A stretch of 64,000 nt of DNA from Chloroflexota bacterium (GTDB lineage Bacteria > Chloroflexota > UBA6077 > JACCZL01): positions 183,419-247,418 of the forward strand of contig JADLFM010000062.1 of the NCBI GenBank assembly GCA_020845495.1, given 5' to 3'. Under the pieces are notes generated by a model. That model worked only from the letters and a program-made list of their open reading frames with translations. It did not search any database and had not been told where the DNA came from. The position numbers and the translations under genes were made by a program. This document shows, in pieces, positions 26,429-33,953 of this stretch; within the stretch, counting starts at the first letter, position 1, and the number at the start of each line of letters is the position of its first letter.

Positions 26429-26798
26429 GCAGCAGCCTCCTACCGATATCCCATCGAACGCTCTATTCCCAAACCCGAAAGCGATCCGCACGGCTTCGGC
26501 GCGTAGCGTGCCGCGAGCGATGGCAGCGTACGTTTCGTGCGTGCAGGATAGGGGTCGCCGGACGGCTCGTCAACCTGAGAAGCATCGCCGAGAAAGGCGA
26601 CTCACGCACATCTGCCAAACGGCACATCTCTGGGCCGGTTCAGCGGTCACACTGCCAGTGCTGCCGGCTTCGGCACGGAACGTGCACGCGGCCCGGGCGT
26701 GGCGCGGCGCACACGTGCGGCGCCCGGTGGACGGCGCGTTCGCCCGGCATCCGGTGGATGGATTCCCGGGCTAGAGCGCGTTGCACGGAAGGGGCGTC
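26429..26798. other. Divergent intergenic region between the two CheB-containing genes
   Basis: About 370 bp without a convincing gene. It must hold both divergent promoters, but I could not pick clear -35/-10 pairs. No long repeat or palindrome was seen. Confidence 0.35.
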
Positions 26799-27818
26799 AT
26801 GCCCGGACACGATATCGTCGTCGTCGGGGCGTCGGCCGGCGGCGTCGAGGCGCTGCGAGCCGTCGTTCGATGGCTCCCTGCCGACCTGCCGGCCGCGGTC
26901 TTCGTGGTGCTGCATCTGCCCTCGACGGCGAGCAGCTACCTCCCCGAGATCTTGCACCGCGCCGGGCCGCTTCCGGCCGTCCCTGCTCGGGACGGCGAGC
27001 CGATCGAACCTGGCCGAATTTACGTGGCCCCGCCCGATTATCACCTCGTGCTCGCACCTGGTGTCATGCGGGTTCGGCGTGGGCCGCGCGAGAACAACCA
27101 TCGCCCGGCCATCGATCCGTTGTTTCGCTCGGCCGCACGGTCCTATGGCCCTCGCACCGTGGGCGTGGTCCTCTCGGGCAACCTGTACGACGGAACCCTC
27201 GGCCTGATGGCCGTCAAGCAGGCCGGCGGCATCACCATCATTCAGGATCCGGCCGATGCCCTCTTCGGCGACATGCCGAAGAGCGCCCTGGACAGGGTGG
27301 ACGTCGACTACTGCCTGCCGGCCGCCGAGATTGGACGGGCGCTCGGAGCCCTGGCCTCCGAGCCAGCCGCAAGGCGCGAGCCAGCCCGCGTGAGGGGAGA
27401 CGGCTGGATGGCCGAAAACGTGTACGAACGCGATGCGTCGATCGAGCAAGAGGTCGCCTACGGAGCCACCGACGAGCGGCCCGGGCAACCGGCCGTGTAC
27501 TCCTGCCCAGACTGTCACGGCACTCTCTGGGAAGTGCGCAATGGCAGACTGGCGCAGTACGAGTGCCGCGTCGGCCATACGTATTCTGAAGAAAGCTTGC
27601 TGATTGCCCAGACGGAGGCGCTCGAATCGGCGCTCTGGGCCGCGTTTCGCGCCCTCGAAGAGAAGGCGTCGCTCGCACGACGGCTCACCGCGCGGGCACG
27701 TGAACGTGGGCTCGCAGCGAGCGTTGCTGCCTTCGAGGAGCAGGAGCGGGCCGCCCTCGAGCAAGCGGAACTGGTCCGTCGAGCCCTGGATGGCGCCACC
27801 CCCAGTCGGTCGGCCTGA
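26799..27818 (+). CDS. Stand-alone CheB-type methylesterase with C-terminal zinc-ribbon-like domain
   Basis: A 339-residue protein without a receiver domain. The esterase part (about 1-190) shows the serine in VVVGASAGGVEALR, the histidine in VVLHLPSTASSYLPEIL and the aspartate in LSGNLYDGTLGLMAVKQAGG, so the triad appears complete. A linker leads to CPDCHGTLWEV followed by YECRVGHTYSEESLL, a Cys2-Cys-His set that could bind zinc, and then a Glu/Ala-rich helix. This architecture (CheB domain plus ribbon) is known in bacteria without an agreed function. GGAAGGGG precedes ATG 26799. It diverges from the CheB-CheR-kinase gene, suggesting one methyl-signalling pathway; its target is unknown. Confidence 0.88.
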   Translation: MPGHDIVVVGASAGGVEALRAVVRWLPADLPAAVFVVLHLPSTASSYLPEILHRAGPLPAVPARDGEPIEPGRIYVAPPDYHLVLAPGVMRVRRGPRENNHRPAIDPLFRSAARSYGPRTVGVVLSGNLYDGTLGLMAVKQAGGITIIQDPADALFGDMPKSALDRVDVDYCLPAAEIGRALGALASEPAARREPARVRGDGWMAENVYERDASIEQEVAYGATDERPGQPAVYSCPDCHGTLWEVRNGRLAQYECRVGHTYSEESLLIAQTEALESALWAAFRALEEKASLARRLTARARERGLAASVAAFEEQERAALEQAELVRRALDGATPSRSA

Positions 27819-28085
27819 CCGCCAGGCTGACGGCGTCTTCTTGTTCCTATCCGCATCGGGCGCGCCAGTTCGCCGAGCCAACGCCGGATACGACGTACAC
27901 GCCAGACCTGTGTAGATTTCCCGATGCCCCTCTGCTTCAGCGCGACTACCATGTGTAGGTCGTGCTGTCGGGCCCTGGCCTCCGGTGTCGTGGGTCAGTT
28001 GCCCGACACGCACCTCGGCCGCGCTCTGGCCGGCCGAGGACAGCGGAGCAGATCTGGCCAGACGAGCCGGACATGTGGGTGTGGG

Positions 28086-28331
28086 ATGGTGATGAGCGAA
28101 CGTGTCGACGTGGCGGCGTTCCCGGACGTGTGTGAACTGTGTGAGTCGCGAGCGCACCCGCTCTACGTCGTTCCCGATCACCGGCGGGTCGGGCCGGGGC
28201 AGCATGGCGCCGCCGTGCGATTCGACGTGGTCTGCCGGTTCTGCTACTTGCGCGTCGTCGGGATCAAGCCCACCGCCTCGCGGACGGTCGCGCGACTGGC
28301 CTCGAACGGCCACGCCGGAGCCGGCACCTGA
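28086..28331 (+). CDS. Small protein with two CxxC pairs (putative zinc-binding)
   Basis: An 81-residue candidate starting MVMSERVDVAAFPDVCELC. Two pairs, CELC and CRFC, about 34 residues apart, look like one zinc site. The spacing and the tail VGIKPTASRTVARLAS give no family match I know. Start choice (ATG 28086 or 28092, GTG 28089) is not decided by a strong ribosome-binding site. It follows the CheB-like gene by 267 bp, in which I see no gene. Confidence 0.5.
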   Translation: MVMSERVDVAAFPDVCELCESRAHPLYVVPDHRRVGPGQHGAAVRFDVVCRFCYLRVVGIKPTASRTVARLASNGHAGAGT

Positions 28332-28468
28332 TGGATCCCACGAGGCGTCTGCGCCAGACTGAGCGGACCGATGCCCTCGCCGCCTCACCCTGGTCGTTGG
28401 GTGTGCATGCTGGGACAGGTCAGGAGCAACTAGCCGCGGGCACGTGCGCCAGCGGCCAGTTGCTCTGC

Positions 28469-29188
28469 CTATGCGGTGTCGACGTCGTCCTCGCCGAGCC
28501 CTTCGCGCACTGCCCATGCGGCGATCTGCGCGCGCGACCGGTAGCCGAGCCGCTGAAACATGTGCTCCACGTGATTCGCCACCGTCCCAGACGTGAGCAC
28601 AAGTTGCTTCGCGATCTCCCCATTGGTCAGCCCCCGCGCGATCAGCACCGCCACCTCACACTGGCGGGGCGTAAGCGCCCGGCAAGCCGCGGCCTGTCGG
28701 CGGCCGTTCTCACGGGCCGTCGTGCCGTCGCTCTGCTTCCGAGTCCAAACTTCTAGCGCAACTGACCCGGTCGCGGCGCCGCTCGAGCTGTCCTGGCCGT
28801 CCGCCATGACTGGCGATGCGGCGGGTGCGGCCTCGGGGCGAAACGACACGGCGCGGTGAGGATGTGGGGCCGCACTCTCGAACGGTCTCCCGCTCGGCTG
28901 ACGCTCGAGTGACCCGGTCAAGGGGCAGCAATCGACCGCGCGCGGGTGAAGCGGCTGCGCTCGACTGACCCCGGCGTCGCGGGCGCGCTGGACTCTATCC
29001 ATCGAATCGCCATACAGCCGTACCGCCTCACGAAAGGCACGGACCGAAGCTTTCCACCGCGCAACCCTGATGGCGCGCCAACGCTCGTCCATGGACGCTC
29101 CCCACAACCAAGGCCCGCCCTTGTCCCCCGACATTTGAGCGATCGAGCACAGCGAGAACATCGTACCTACTTCGACACGTAGGAACAA
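28469..29188 (-). CDS. LuxR-type helix-turn-helix transcriptional regulator
   Basis: The C-terminal 65 residues are a typical LuxR/FixJ DNA-binding domain: LTPRQCEVAVLIARGLTNGEIAKQLVLTSGTVANHVEHMFQRLGYRSRAQIAAW. The region before it (up to about 170 residues, depending on start) is low in hydrophobic residues, rich in Arg, Pro and Ala, and shows no receiver or ligand-binding domain. The true start may be well inside the annotated frame. Internal ATGs such as MDERWRAIRVARWK or MADGQDSSSGAATG are possible, the latter leaving a 130-residue protein. Targets are unknown. It ends facing the small CxxC gene and lies just upstream of, and on the same strand as, holA. Confidence 0.75.
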   Translation of the reverse strand: MFLRVEVGTMFSLCSIAQMSGDKGGPWLWGASMDERWRAIRVARWKASVRAFREAVRLYGDSMDRVQRARDAGVSRAQPLHPRAVDCCPLTGSLERQPSGRPFESAAPHPHRAVSFRPEAAPAASPVMADGQDSSSGAATGSVALEVWTRKQSDGTTARENGRRQAAACRALTPRQCEVAVLIARGLTNGEIAKQLVLTSGTVANHVEHMFQRLGYRSRAQIAAWAVREGLGEDDVDTA

Positions 29189-29206
29189 CGTACCCGCAAC
29201 CGCGAG

Positions 29207-30313
29207 TCACGACACTCGCGGCAGGTCGCAGATGAACAGTTCGAGTGCTAGTTCCGGCTCGGCCTCGCCGGTCTTGACGGCGCGGTCGGTGGCGAGAAGA
29301 CGACGCAGCATGGCCTCCAGTTGGTCGACGCGGTACAGCCGCGCCTGACGCTCGGACTTCTCCGCGACGAATGGATGCGCACCCAGCCGCGACGCGAGGG
29401 CCGGGCCATGAAGCCCCTGATCCAGCAACTCCCGTGCCTGAATCAGCCGCCGGAGGCTCCCGGCGATCTGCGGCACGATCGTCTCGGACCGCTCGCCGCG
29501 CTGGAACAGCAGCCGAAGCTGGCCCAGCGCTTTGCCGCGCTCGTTCTGTCCGATGGCGTCGAGCAGGTTGAAGATCGTCACGTCAGGACTGGCTGACAGC
29601 AACAACACGTCGTCGAGCGTCACGGGCCGGCCGTCAGCGTAGGTCACCAGTTTGAGGACTTCGTTCTCGAGCAAGCCCAGGTCGTCGGGCGCAAGCTGCG
29701 CAAGCTGTCGGATCGCCGGCGCCTCCATCCGCCCGCCATGCTGCTTGACCCGGCGCTCGATCCAGCGCCCGAGGTCGCTCGGCCGCGGCCGTTCGTAGCC
29801 GCGCACGTGTGCGCGCCCGGCCGGCAGGCGCGGCTCGATCGCCTTCGGATCGATCTGGTCTTCCACGAAGACGAGCGCAGTGGTGGCCGGCAAATCGGCC
29901 AGGAACGCCTCGAGCTCGTCGAGGGGATTCGGGGGATCGACCGTCTGGGCCGCGCTCGTCGCGCCGCGCCTCGCGGTAGCTGCCTTCGCCGTGCCGGCCT
30001 TCGCCGTGCCGGCCTTCGCCGCGCTCGCCTTGGCCGCGCTCGCCGTGCTTCGACCCCGGCGGGCAGCCGGCTTCGCCTGACCCGCTAGCCGTCCGAGCAG
30101 CCCCTCGACGATGATGAGGCGGCGGTCGGCCAGGAAGGGGATGGCATCGGCCACCGCTCGGACGTCGCGGACCCGCACGTCGTCGCCGCTCAGGATGGAG
30201 AGATTGAACTCGCCGAACGCTTCGCCGAGCATGCGCCGCTTCAGGCCGCGCACCTGCTCGTCGCGAGTGAAGCGGTCGTTCCCCCAGAGGACGTAGATCA
30301 GTTGCGGCTTCAC
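29207..30313 (-). CDS. holA: DNA polymerase III delta subunit HolA
   Basis: A 368-residue clamp-loader subunit that opens the sliding clamp during replication. It begins PQLIYVLWGNDRFTRDEQVRGLKRRML as HolA proteins do and continues with VADAIPFLADRRLIIVEGLLG, ALVFVEDQIDPKAIE, the middle domain LAQLAPDDLGLLENEVLKLVTYADGRPVTLDDV and the C-terminal collar helices (IFNLLDAIGQNERGKALGQLRLL, ELALELFICDLPRV). An unusual insert of about 40 residues after VEGLLGRLAG is built of Ala-Lys-rich repeats (SAAKASAAKAGTAKAGTAKA), encoded by four 15-bp DNA repeats. The ATG overlaps the fdhD stop, so translation is coupled to the fdh accessory genes. Confidence 0.92.
   Translation of the reverse strand: MKPQLIYVLWGNDRFTRDEQVRGLKRRMLGEAFGEFNLSILSGDDVRVRDVRAVADAIPFLADRRLIIVEGLLGRLAGQAKPAARRGRSTASAAKASAAKAGTAKAGTAKAATARRGATSAAQTVDPPNPLDELEAFLADLPATTALVFVEDQIDPKAIEPRLPAGRAHVRGYERPRPSDLGRWIERRVKQHGGRMEAPAIRQLAQLAPDDLGLLENEVLKLVTYADGRPVTLDDVLLLSASPDVTIFNLLDAIGQNERGKALGQLRLLFQRGERSETIVPQIAGSLRRLIQARELLDQGLHGPALASRLGAHPFVAEKSERQARLYRVDQLEAMLRRLLATDRAVKTGEAEPELALELFICDLPRVS
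29982..30041. repeat. Four 15-bp in-frame tandem repeats within holA
   Basis: GCCTTCGCCGTGCCG occurs at 29982-29996 and 29997-30011, followed by two variant copies at 30012-30026 and 30027-30041. On the coding strand they encode five-residue units rich in Ala and Lys. Because 15 is a multiple of three, copy changes keep the frame. Confidence 0.9.
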
Positions 30314-31299
30314 GCGAGCGGCGCGCCGACAACGCGGTACGGGTAGCTGTAGACGTTCATGCTGGCGGAACGAATGTACCCGATGACGGTGATTCCCAGC
30401 CGCTCGGCAAGCTGCACGGCAAGCTGCGTGGGCGAGGTCCGCGAGCCGACGAGCGGCACGCCCATCACGGCCGCCTTGAGCAGCATCTCCGACGAGATGC
30501 GCCCCGAGGAGACGATCATCCGTCCGCGCGTCGGCAGGTGCCGAGTGAGCGCCTCGCCTTGCAGCTTGTCGATGGTGTTGTGGCGGCCGACGTCCTCGGC
30601 CACCGCGAGCACGCCGTCAGCACGAGGGTCTTGACCGCCGCCGGGCTCGACCAGAATCGAGGTATGCACCCCGCCCGATCGGTGATAGAGGGCCGCCCGG
30701 TCGTAGAGGGCGCGCAGCGCTGCGTAGACCTGCGCCGGTGTCACCCGCACCCGGTCGATCGGGAGGCGCAGCCGGTCGAGCTCCTCCAGGTAGGCGCCGA
30801 AACTGACGCCGCCGGTACACCCCGACGTCACGATTCGACGAGTCGGCAGGCTCGCCAGCGGGCGGGCCAGCCGTACCTCGGCGACCCGGTCGGCAAGGCA
30901 AACCCGCAGCGCGTCGACGTCGTCCAGGCTGTCGATCAGACCTTCCAGGTACAGGAACCCGACGACCAGCGCGCGGACCTGATGCGGCGAGCACATCAAC
31001 TGAACGAGCTCCTGGCCGTCCACGAAGATCGACAGCCGGATCTCGGCGATGATCTCGTCCTCGACCGGCTGGCCGGCGTCGGCCCGAAAGCGCACGTAGC
31101 GGCGCCTGACGACGGGGGTGGGGTCGGCAGCGGCGATTTCGGCCACATCGTGAGGCCCAGACTGCGCCTCACCCGGCTGCGCCTCACCCGGCTGCGCCTC
31201 AGCAGGCCGCGCCTCACGCGGGGCGGGAGCGGCCACGGGTGTGGCGTCCGGCGCCGACCCGCTCACGCCGAGGCGCCGTTGAGTCTCGATCTCAATCAT
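30310..31299 (-). CDS. fdhD: Formate dehydrogenase accessory sulfurtransferase FdhD
   Basis: A 329-residue protein that transfers sulfur from a cysteine desulfurase to the molybdenum/tungsten cofactor of formate dehydrogenase. Family blocks: IAEIRLSIFVDGQELVQLMCSP, ALVVGFLYLEGLI, RIVTSGCTGGVSFG, SGGVHTSILVEPGG, AVAEDVGRHNTIDKLQGEAL, GRMIVSSGRISSEMLLKAAVMGVPLV and SRTSPTQLAVQLAERLGIT. The sulfur-carrying loop of E. coli has CxxC; here the second cysteine is replaced (GCTGG), leaving one. The N-terminal 60 residues contain an Ala-Gln-Pro-Gly-Glu repeat. ATG 31299 has GAGGAG upstream and overlaps the fdhE stop. Confidence 0.93.
   Translation of the reverse strand: MIEIETQRRLGVSGSAPDATPVAAPAPREARPAEAQPGEAQPGEAQSGPHDVAEIAAADPTPVVRRRYVRFRADAGQPVEDEIIAEIRLSIFVDGQELVQLMCSPHQVRALVVGFLYLEGLIDSLDDVDALRVCLADRVAEVRLARPLASLPTRRIVTSGCTGGVSFGAYLEELDRLRLPIDRVRVTPAQVYAALRALYDRAALYHRSGGVHTSILVEPGGGQDPRADGVLAVAEDVGRHNTIDKLQGEALTRHLPTRGRMIVSSGRISSEMLLKAAVMGVPLVGSRTSPTQLAVQLAERLGITVIGYIRSASMNVYSYPYRVVGAPLA
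31162..31221. repeat. Four 15-bp in-frame tandem repeats in the fdhD N-terminal linker
   Basis: CTGCGCCTCACCCGG at 31162-31176 and 31177-31191, then diverged copies at 31192-31206 and 31207-31221. They encode Pro-Gly-Glu-Ala-Gln-type units before the conserved FdhD domain. Confidence 0.88.
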
Positions 31300-32173
31300 C
31301 GTCGATCTCCTCATCCTCGGCGTCGTGAAGCTCCAGGCGATAGCCTGTCCCAGATGCCCGGTGGTAGCCCAGGGCGGCGGCAGCGCGGTCGAGCCAGCCG
31401 GTCGCGGCATCGTCTTGGAGCAGCCTCAGCAGCCCGTGCGGCCGCTCCCCGACGTGGACTTTGAGGCTGCGGCGGCAAGCGTCGCAGCCGTCGACGCTCC
31501 ACGCGGGATCGACAGCGTCGGCCTCCACCCCGAGCCCGTGGCGCTGGTCGGAGCCGCAGAACGGGCAGGCCGGCGACCATCGCTCCCAGGCCGTCGCGCA
31601 GCGTCCGCAGCGGAGCCGGGTGCTGGTGCAGCCGACGTACTCGGTCACCGCCGGCCAGCCACCGCAAACCGGGCAGTAGCCCCAGTCCCACGAGCCAAGC
31701 CGGAGGGCAGGTGCGAGGCGGTCGGCATACTGCGCCAGGATGGCCCACGCGACGAGCGTGCCGACCGTCTCGACCAGGCTGGCGTCCGGCCCCGCTCGAC
31801 CGAGCAGCGTCGCGACGTGCTCGGCGTGCCCCGCCACGATCTCGTCGACAAGGTGAGCCGGGTGGACGGCGTGGCGCTCGATCGCCTGCCGCGCCGATTC
31901 GGCCAATCGCGCGCACTCGGGACGGCGAGCGGCGGCGTCCAGGAGCGCCCCGAACGCAGCATCGATCTCGGCCGGGTCGACGGCGACGTCCTCGTCATGG
32001 AGCAGCGGCGTGCCGGCCCGGATCTTCGCCCGCACCCGCTCGGCCGGCAGGCGCGGCACCGGCGCATCGAGGCCGGCATGCTCCACAGCGGCATGCTCCA
32101 CAGCATAGAGCGCGCCGATAAGGGTCGCTTCGAGCGCGGCGCCGTCCTGGTCCGATATTCCCACACCGATCAT
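31292..32173 (-). CDS. fdhE: Formate dehydrogenase accessory protein FdhE
   Basis: A 293-residue protein with the FdhE-type rubredoxin-like cysteine pairs: YCPVCGGWP, RCGRCATAWERW, ACPFCGSD and GCDACRRS, four CxxC motifs expected to bind iron or zinc. The N-terminal half is helical. In E. coli FdhE helps assemble formate dehydrogenase. Upstream of the ATG the DNA diverges from gpmI. A tandem 15-bp duplication (32075-32104) encodes the repeated AVEHA near the N-terminus. It is the first gene of fdhE-fdhD-holA. No formate dehydrogenase gene is in the window. Confidence 0.9.
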   Translation of the reverse strand: MIGVGISDQDGAALEATLIGALYAVEHAAVEHAGLDAPVPRLPAERVRAKIRAGTPLLHDEDVAVDPAEIDAAFGALLDAAARRPECARLAESARQAIERHAVHPAHLVDEIVAGHAEHVATLLGRAGPDASLVETVGTLVAWAILAQYADRLAPALRLGSWDWGYCPVCGGWPAVTEYVGCTSTRLRCGRCATAWERWSPACPFCGSDQRHGLGVEADAVDPAWSVDGCDACRRSLKVHVGERPHGLLRLLQDDAATGWLDRAAAALGYHRASGTGYRLELHDAEDEEIDDD

Positions 32174-32340
32174 TGTGCTTCACCCACACGATACACGCTC
32201 GGCCAGCCATCTGGAGATACACCGGCCCGACCTACCAGGCCGAGCGTGCATGGTGCCGAGCGGGCACGGTGCGTGCCACGCTGCACCGGGGGCCTCCCGG
32301 GCACACACGAACGCCCGACGGCCACGTCTCGCATGGCGGG

Positions 32341-32346
32341 TACAAT
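32341..32346 (+). promoter_or_regulatory. Putative -10 element for gpmI
   Basis: TACAAT, 22 bases before the gpmI ATG and upstream of its GGGGAGG ribosome-binding site. There is no good -35 match. It would give a leader of about 15 bases. Confidence 0.4.
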
Positions 32347-32367
32347 CGTGGGAGCAGGGGAGGCTTC

Positions 32368-33948
32368 ATGGCGTCTGACGCTCGACCCGCGCCCGTTCGC
32401 CCGCTCGTCCTGATCGTCATCGACGGCTGGGGCATCGGCCCGCCCGGCCCGAACAACGCGATCGCGCGAGCCAACACCCCGACGATGGATCGGCTGTGGA
32501 CGTCCTGTCCGCACACGGCCGTCGAAGCATCTGGCACGGCGGTTGGGTTGCCGGCCGGCCAGATCGGCAATTCTGAGGTCGGGCATCTGAACGTCGGCGC
32601 CGGGTACACGGTCTTGCAAGACCTGCCACGCATCGACCACGCGATCGACACCGGCGAGTTCTTCGCGAACCCGGCGTTCCTCGGTGCGATCGAGCACGTC
32701 ACGCAGGGGCGTGGCGGCCCAAACCCCCGCCGCCTGCACATCCTGGGGCTCTTCAGCGCGGGCGGCGTCCACAGCAGTGGCACGCACGCGCTAGCGCTCG
32801 TCGATCTGGCGACGCGGCACGGCGTCTCGGACGTCCAGGTGCACGCCATCCTGGACGGGCGGGATGTGCCGCCACGGCAGGCGCTCGCGGACATGACCGC
32901 ACTGGAAGCGGCGCTCCGCGAGCGAGGAACTGCCCGTGTCGCCACGGTGATCGGCCGCTACTTCGCGATGGACCGCGACCGACGCTGGGACCGCGTCGAG
33001 AAGGCGTACCGCGCACTCGTCCTGGGCGAGGGTGAGCGCGCGCCAACGGGGGTCGCGGCCGTCGAGCAGTCCTATGCGGCGAACACCGGCGACGAGTTCG
33101 TCCTGCCGACCGTCGTCGGCGATCCGCAGGCGGGCGTCATCCGTGCAGGCGATGCCGTCATCTTCTTCAACTTCCGGGCCGACCGTGCCCGCCAACTCAC
33201 GCGCGCGTTCGTCCAGCCCGACTTTGATGGGTTCGAGCGCCCGAGTTGGCCCCACCCGCTCCACTTGGTGACGTTCGCCGAGTACGAGGCCGGCCTGCCG
33301 GTGACAGCCGTCGCCTTCCCGCCGACGCTCGTCGAGACACCGCTTGCGAGGGCCATCAGCGCGGCCGGCCTACGCCAGTTGCACGTCGCGGAGACCGAGA
33401 AGTACGCGCACGTCACATACTTCTTGAACGGCGGCCACGAGCGGCCATTCGCGAACGAGGACCGCTGCTTGATCCCCTCGCCAAAGATCGCGACCTACGA
33501 CCTCGAGCCGGAGATGAGCGCGGTTGGCGTCGCCGACGCCGCCATCGCGGGCATCCGCGAGGGGTACCCGTTCGTGGTGCTGAATTTCGCGAACCCGGAT
33601 ATGGTGGGGCATACCGGTATCCTCGACGCGGCCATCACGGCCGTCGAGACGGTGGATGCCCAGATCGGACGGATCGCGGACGCCGCCCGTGCGGTCGGAG
33701 CGGTACTCGTCGTCACCGCCGACCACGGCAATGCCGAGGAGATGGTCGACGAGAACGGCCACCCAAAAACGGCGCACACCACCAATCCAGTTCCAGCCAT
33801 CGTGTGCGGCGCCGCCGAGGTGCAAGCACTCCGGAGCGGCGGCCGGCTATCGGACCTCGCGCCGACCGTGCTGGCGCTGCTCGGGATCGCGCCGCCGCCG
33901 GCGATGACGGCTACCAGCCTGATCGCCTCGCCGACGCGCTCAGGGTAG
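32368..33948 (+). CDS. gpmI: 2,3-bisphosphoglycerate-independent phosphoglycerate mutase
   Basis: A 526-residue enzyme interconverting 3- and 2-phosphoglycerate in glycolysis, using two manganese ions and a phosphoserine. Blocks: LVLIVIDGWGIG, NTPTMDRLW, the nucleophile serine in GQIGNSEVGHLNVGAG, HILGLFSAGGVHSS, AILDGRDVPP, TVIGRYFAMDRDRRWDRV, YAHVTYFLNGG, NFANPDMVGHTG and VTADHGNAEEM. Length is as usual for the family. ATG 32368 has GGGGAGG five bases upstream. A sensor kinase starts three to six bases after the stop. Confidence 0.96.
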   Translation: MASDARPAPVRPLVLIVIDGWGIGPPGPNNAIARANTPTMDRLWTSCPHTAVEASGTAVGLPAGQIGNSEVGHLNVGAGYTVLQDLPRIDHAIDTGEFFANPAFLGAIEHVTQGRGGPNPRRLHILGLFSAGGVHSSGTHALALVDLATRHGVSDVQVHAILDGRDVPPRQALADMTALEAALRERGTARVATVIGRYFAMDRDRRWDRVEKAYRALVLGEGERAPTGVAAVEQSYAANTGDEFVLPTVVGDPQAGVIRAGDAVIFFNFRADRARQLTRAFVQPDFDGFERPSWPHPLHLVTFAEYEAGLPVTAVAFPPTLVETPLARAISAAGLRQLHVAETEKYAHVTYFLNGGHERPFANEDRCLIPSPKIATYDLEPEMSAVGVADAAIAGIREGYPFVVLNFANPDMVGHTGILDAAITAVETVDAQIGRIADAARAVGAVLVVTADHGNAEEMVDENGHPKTAHTTNPVPAIVCGAAEVQALRSGGRLSDLAPTVLALLGIAPPPAMTATSLIASPTRSG

Positions 33949-33953
33949 CGGTG

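Noticed and set aside
26640..28517. 625-residue minus-strand frame opposite the CheB-like gene
   Set aside because: Antisense to a gene with clear catalytic motifs; no recognisable domain and shadow-like amino acid composition.
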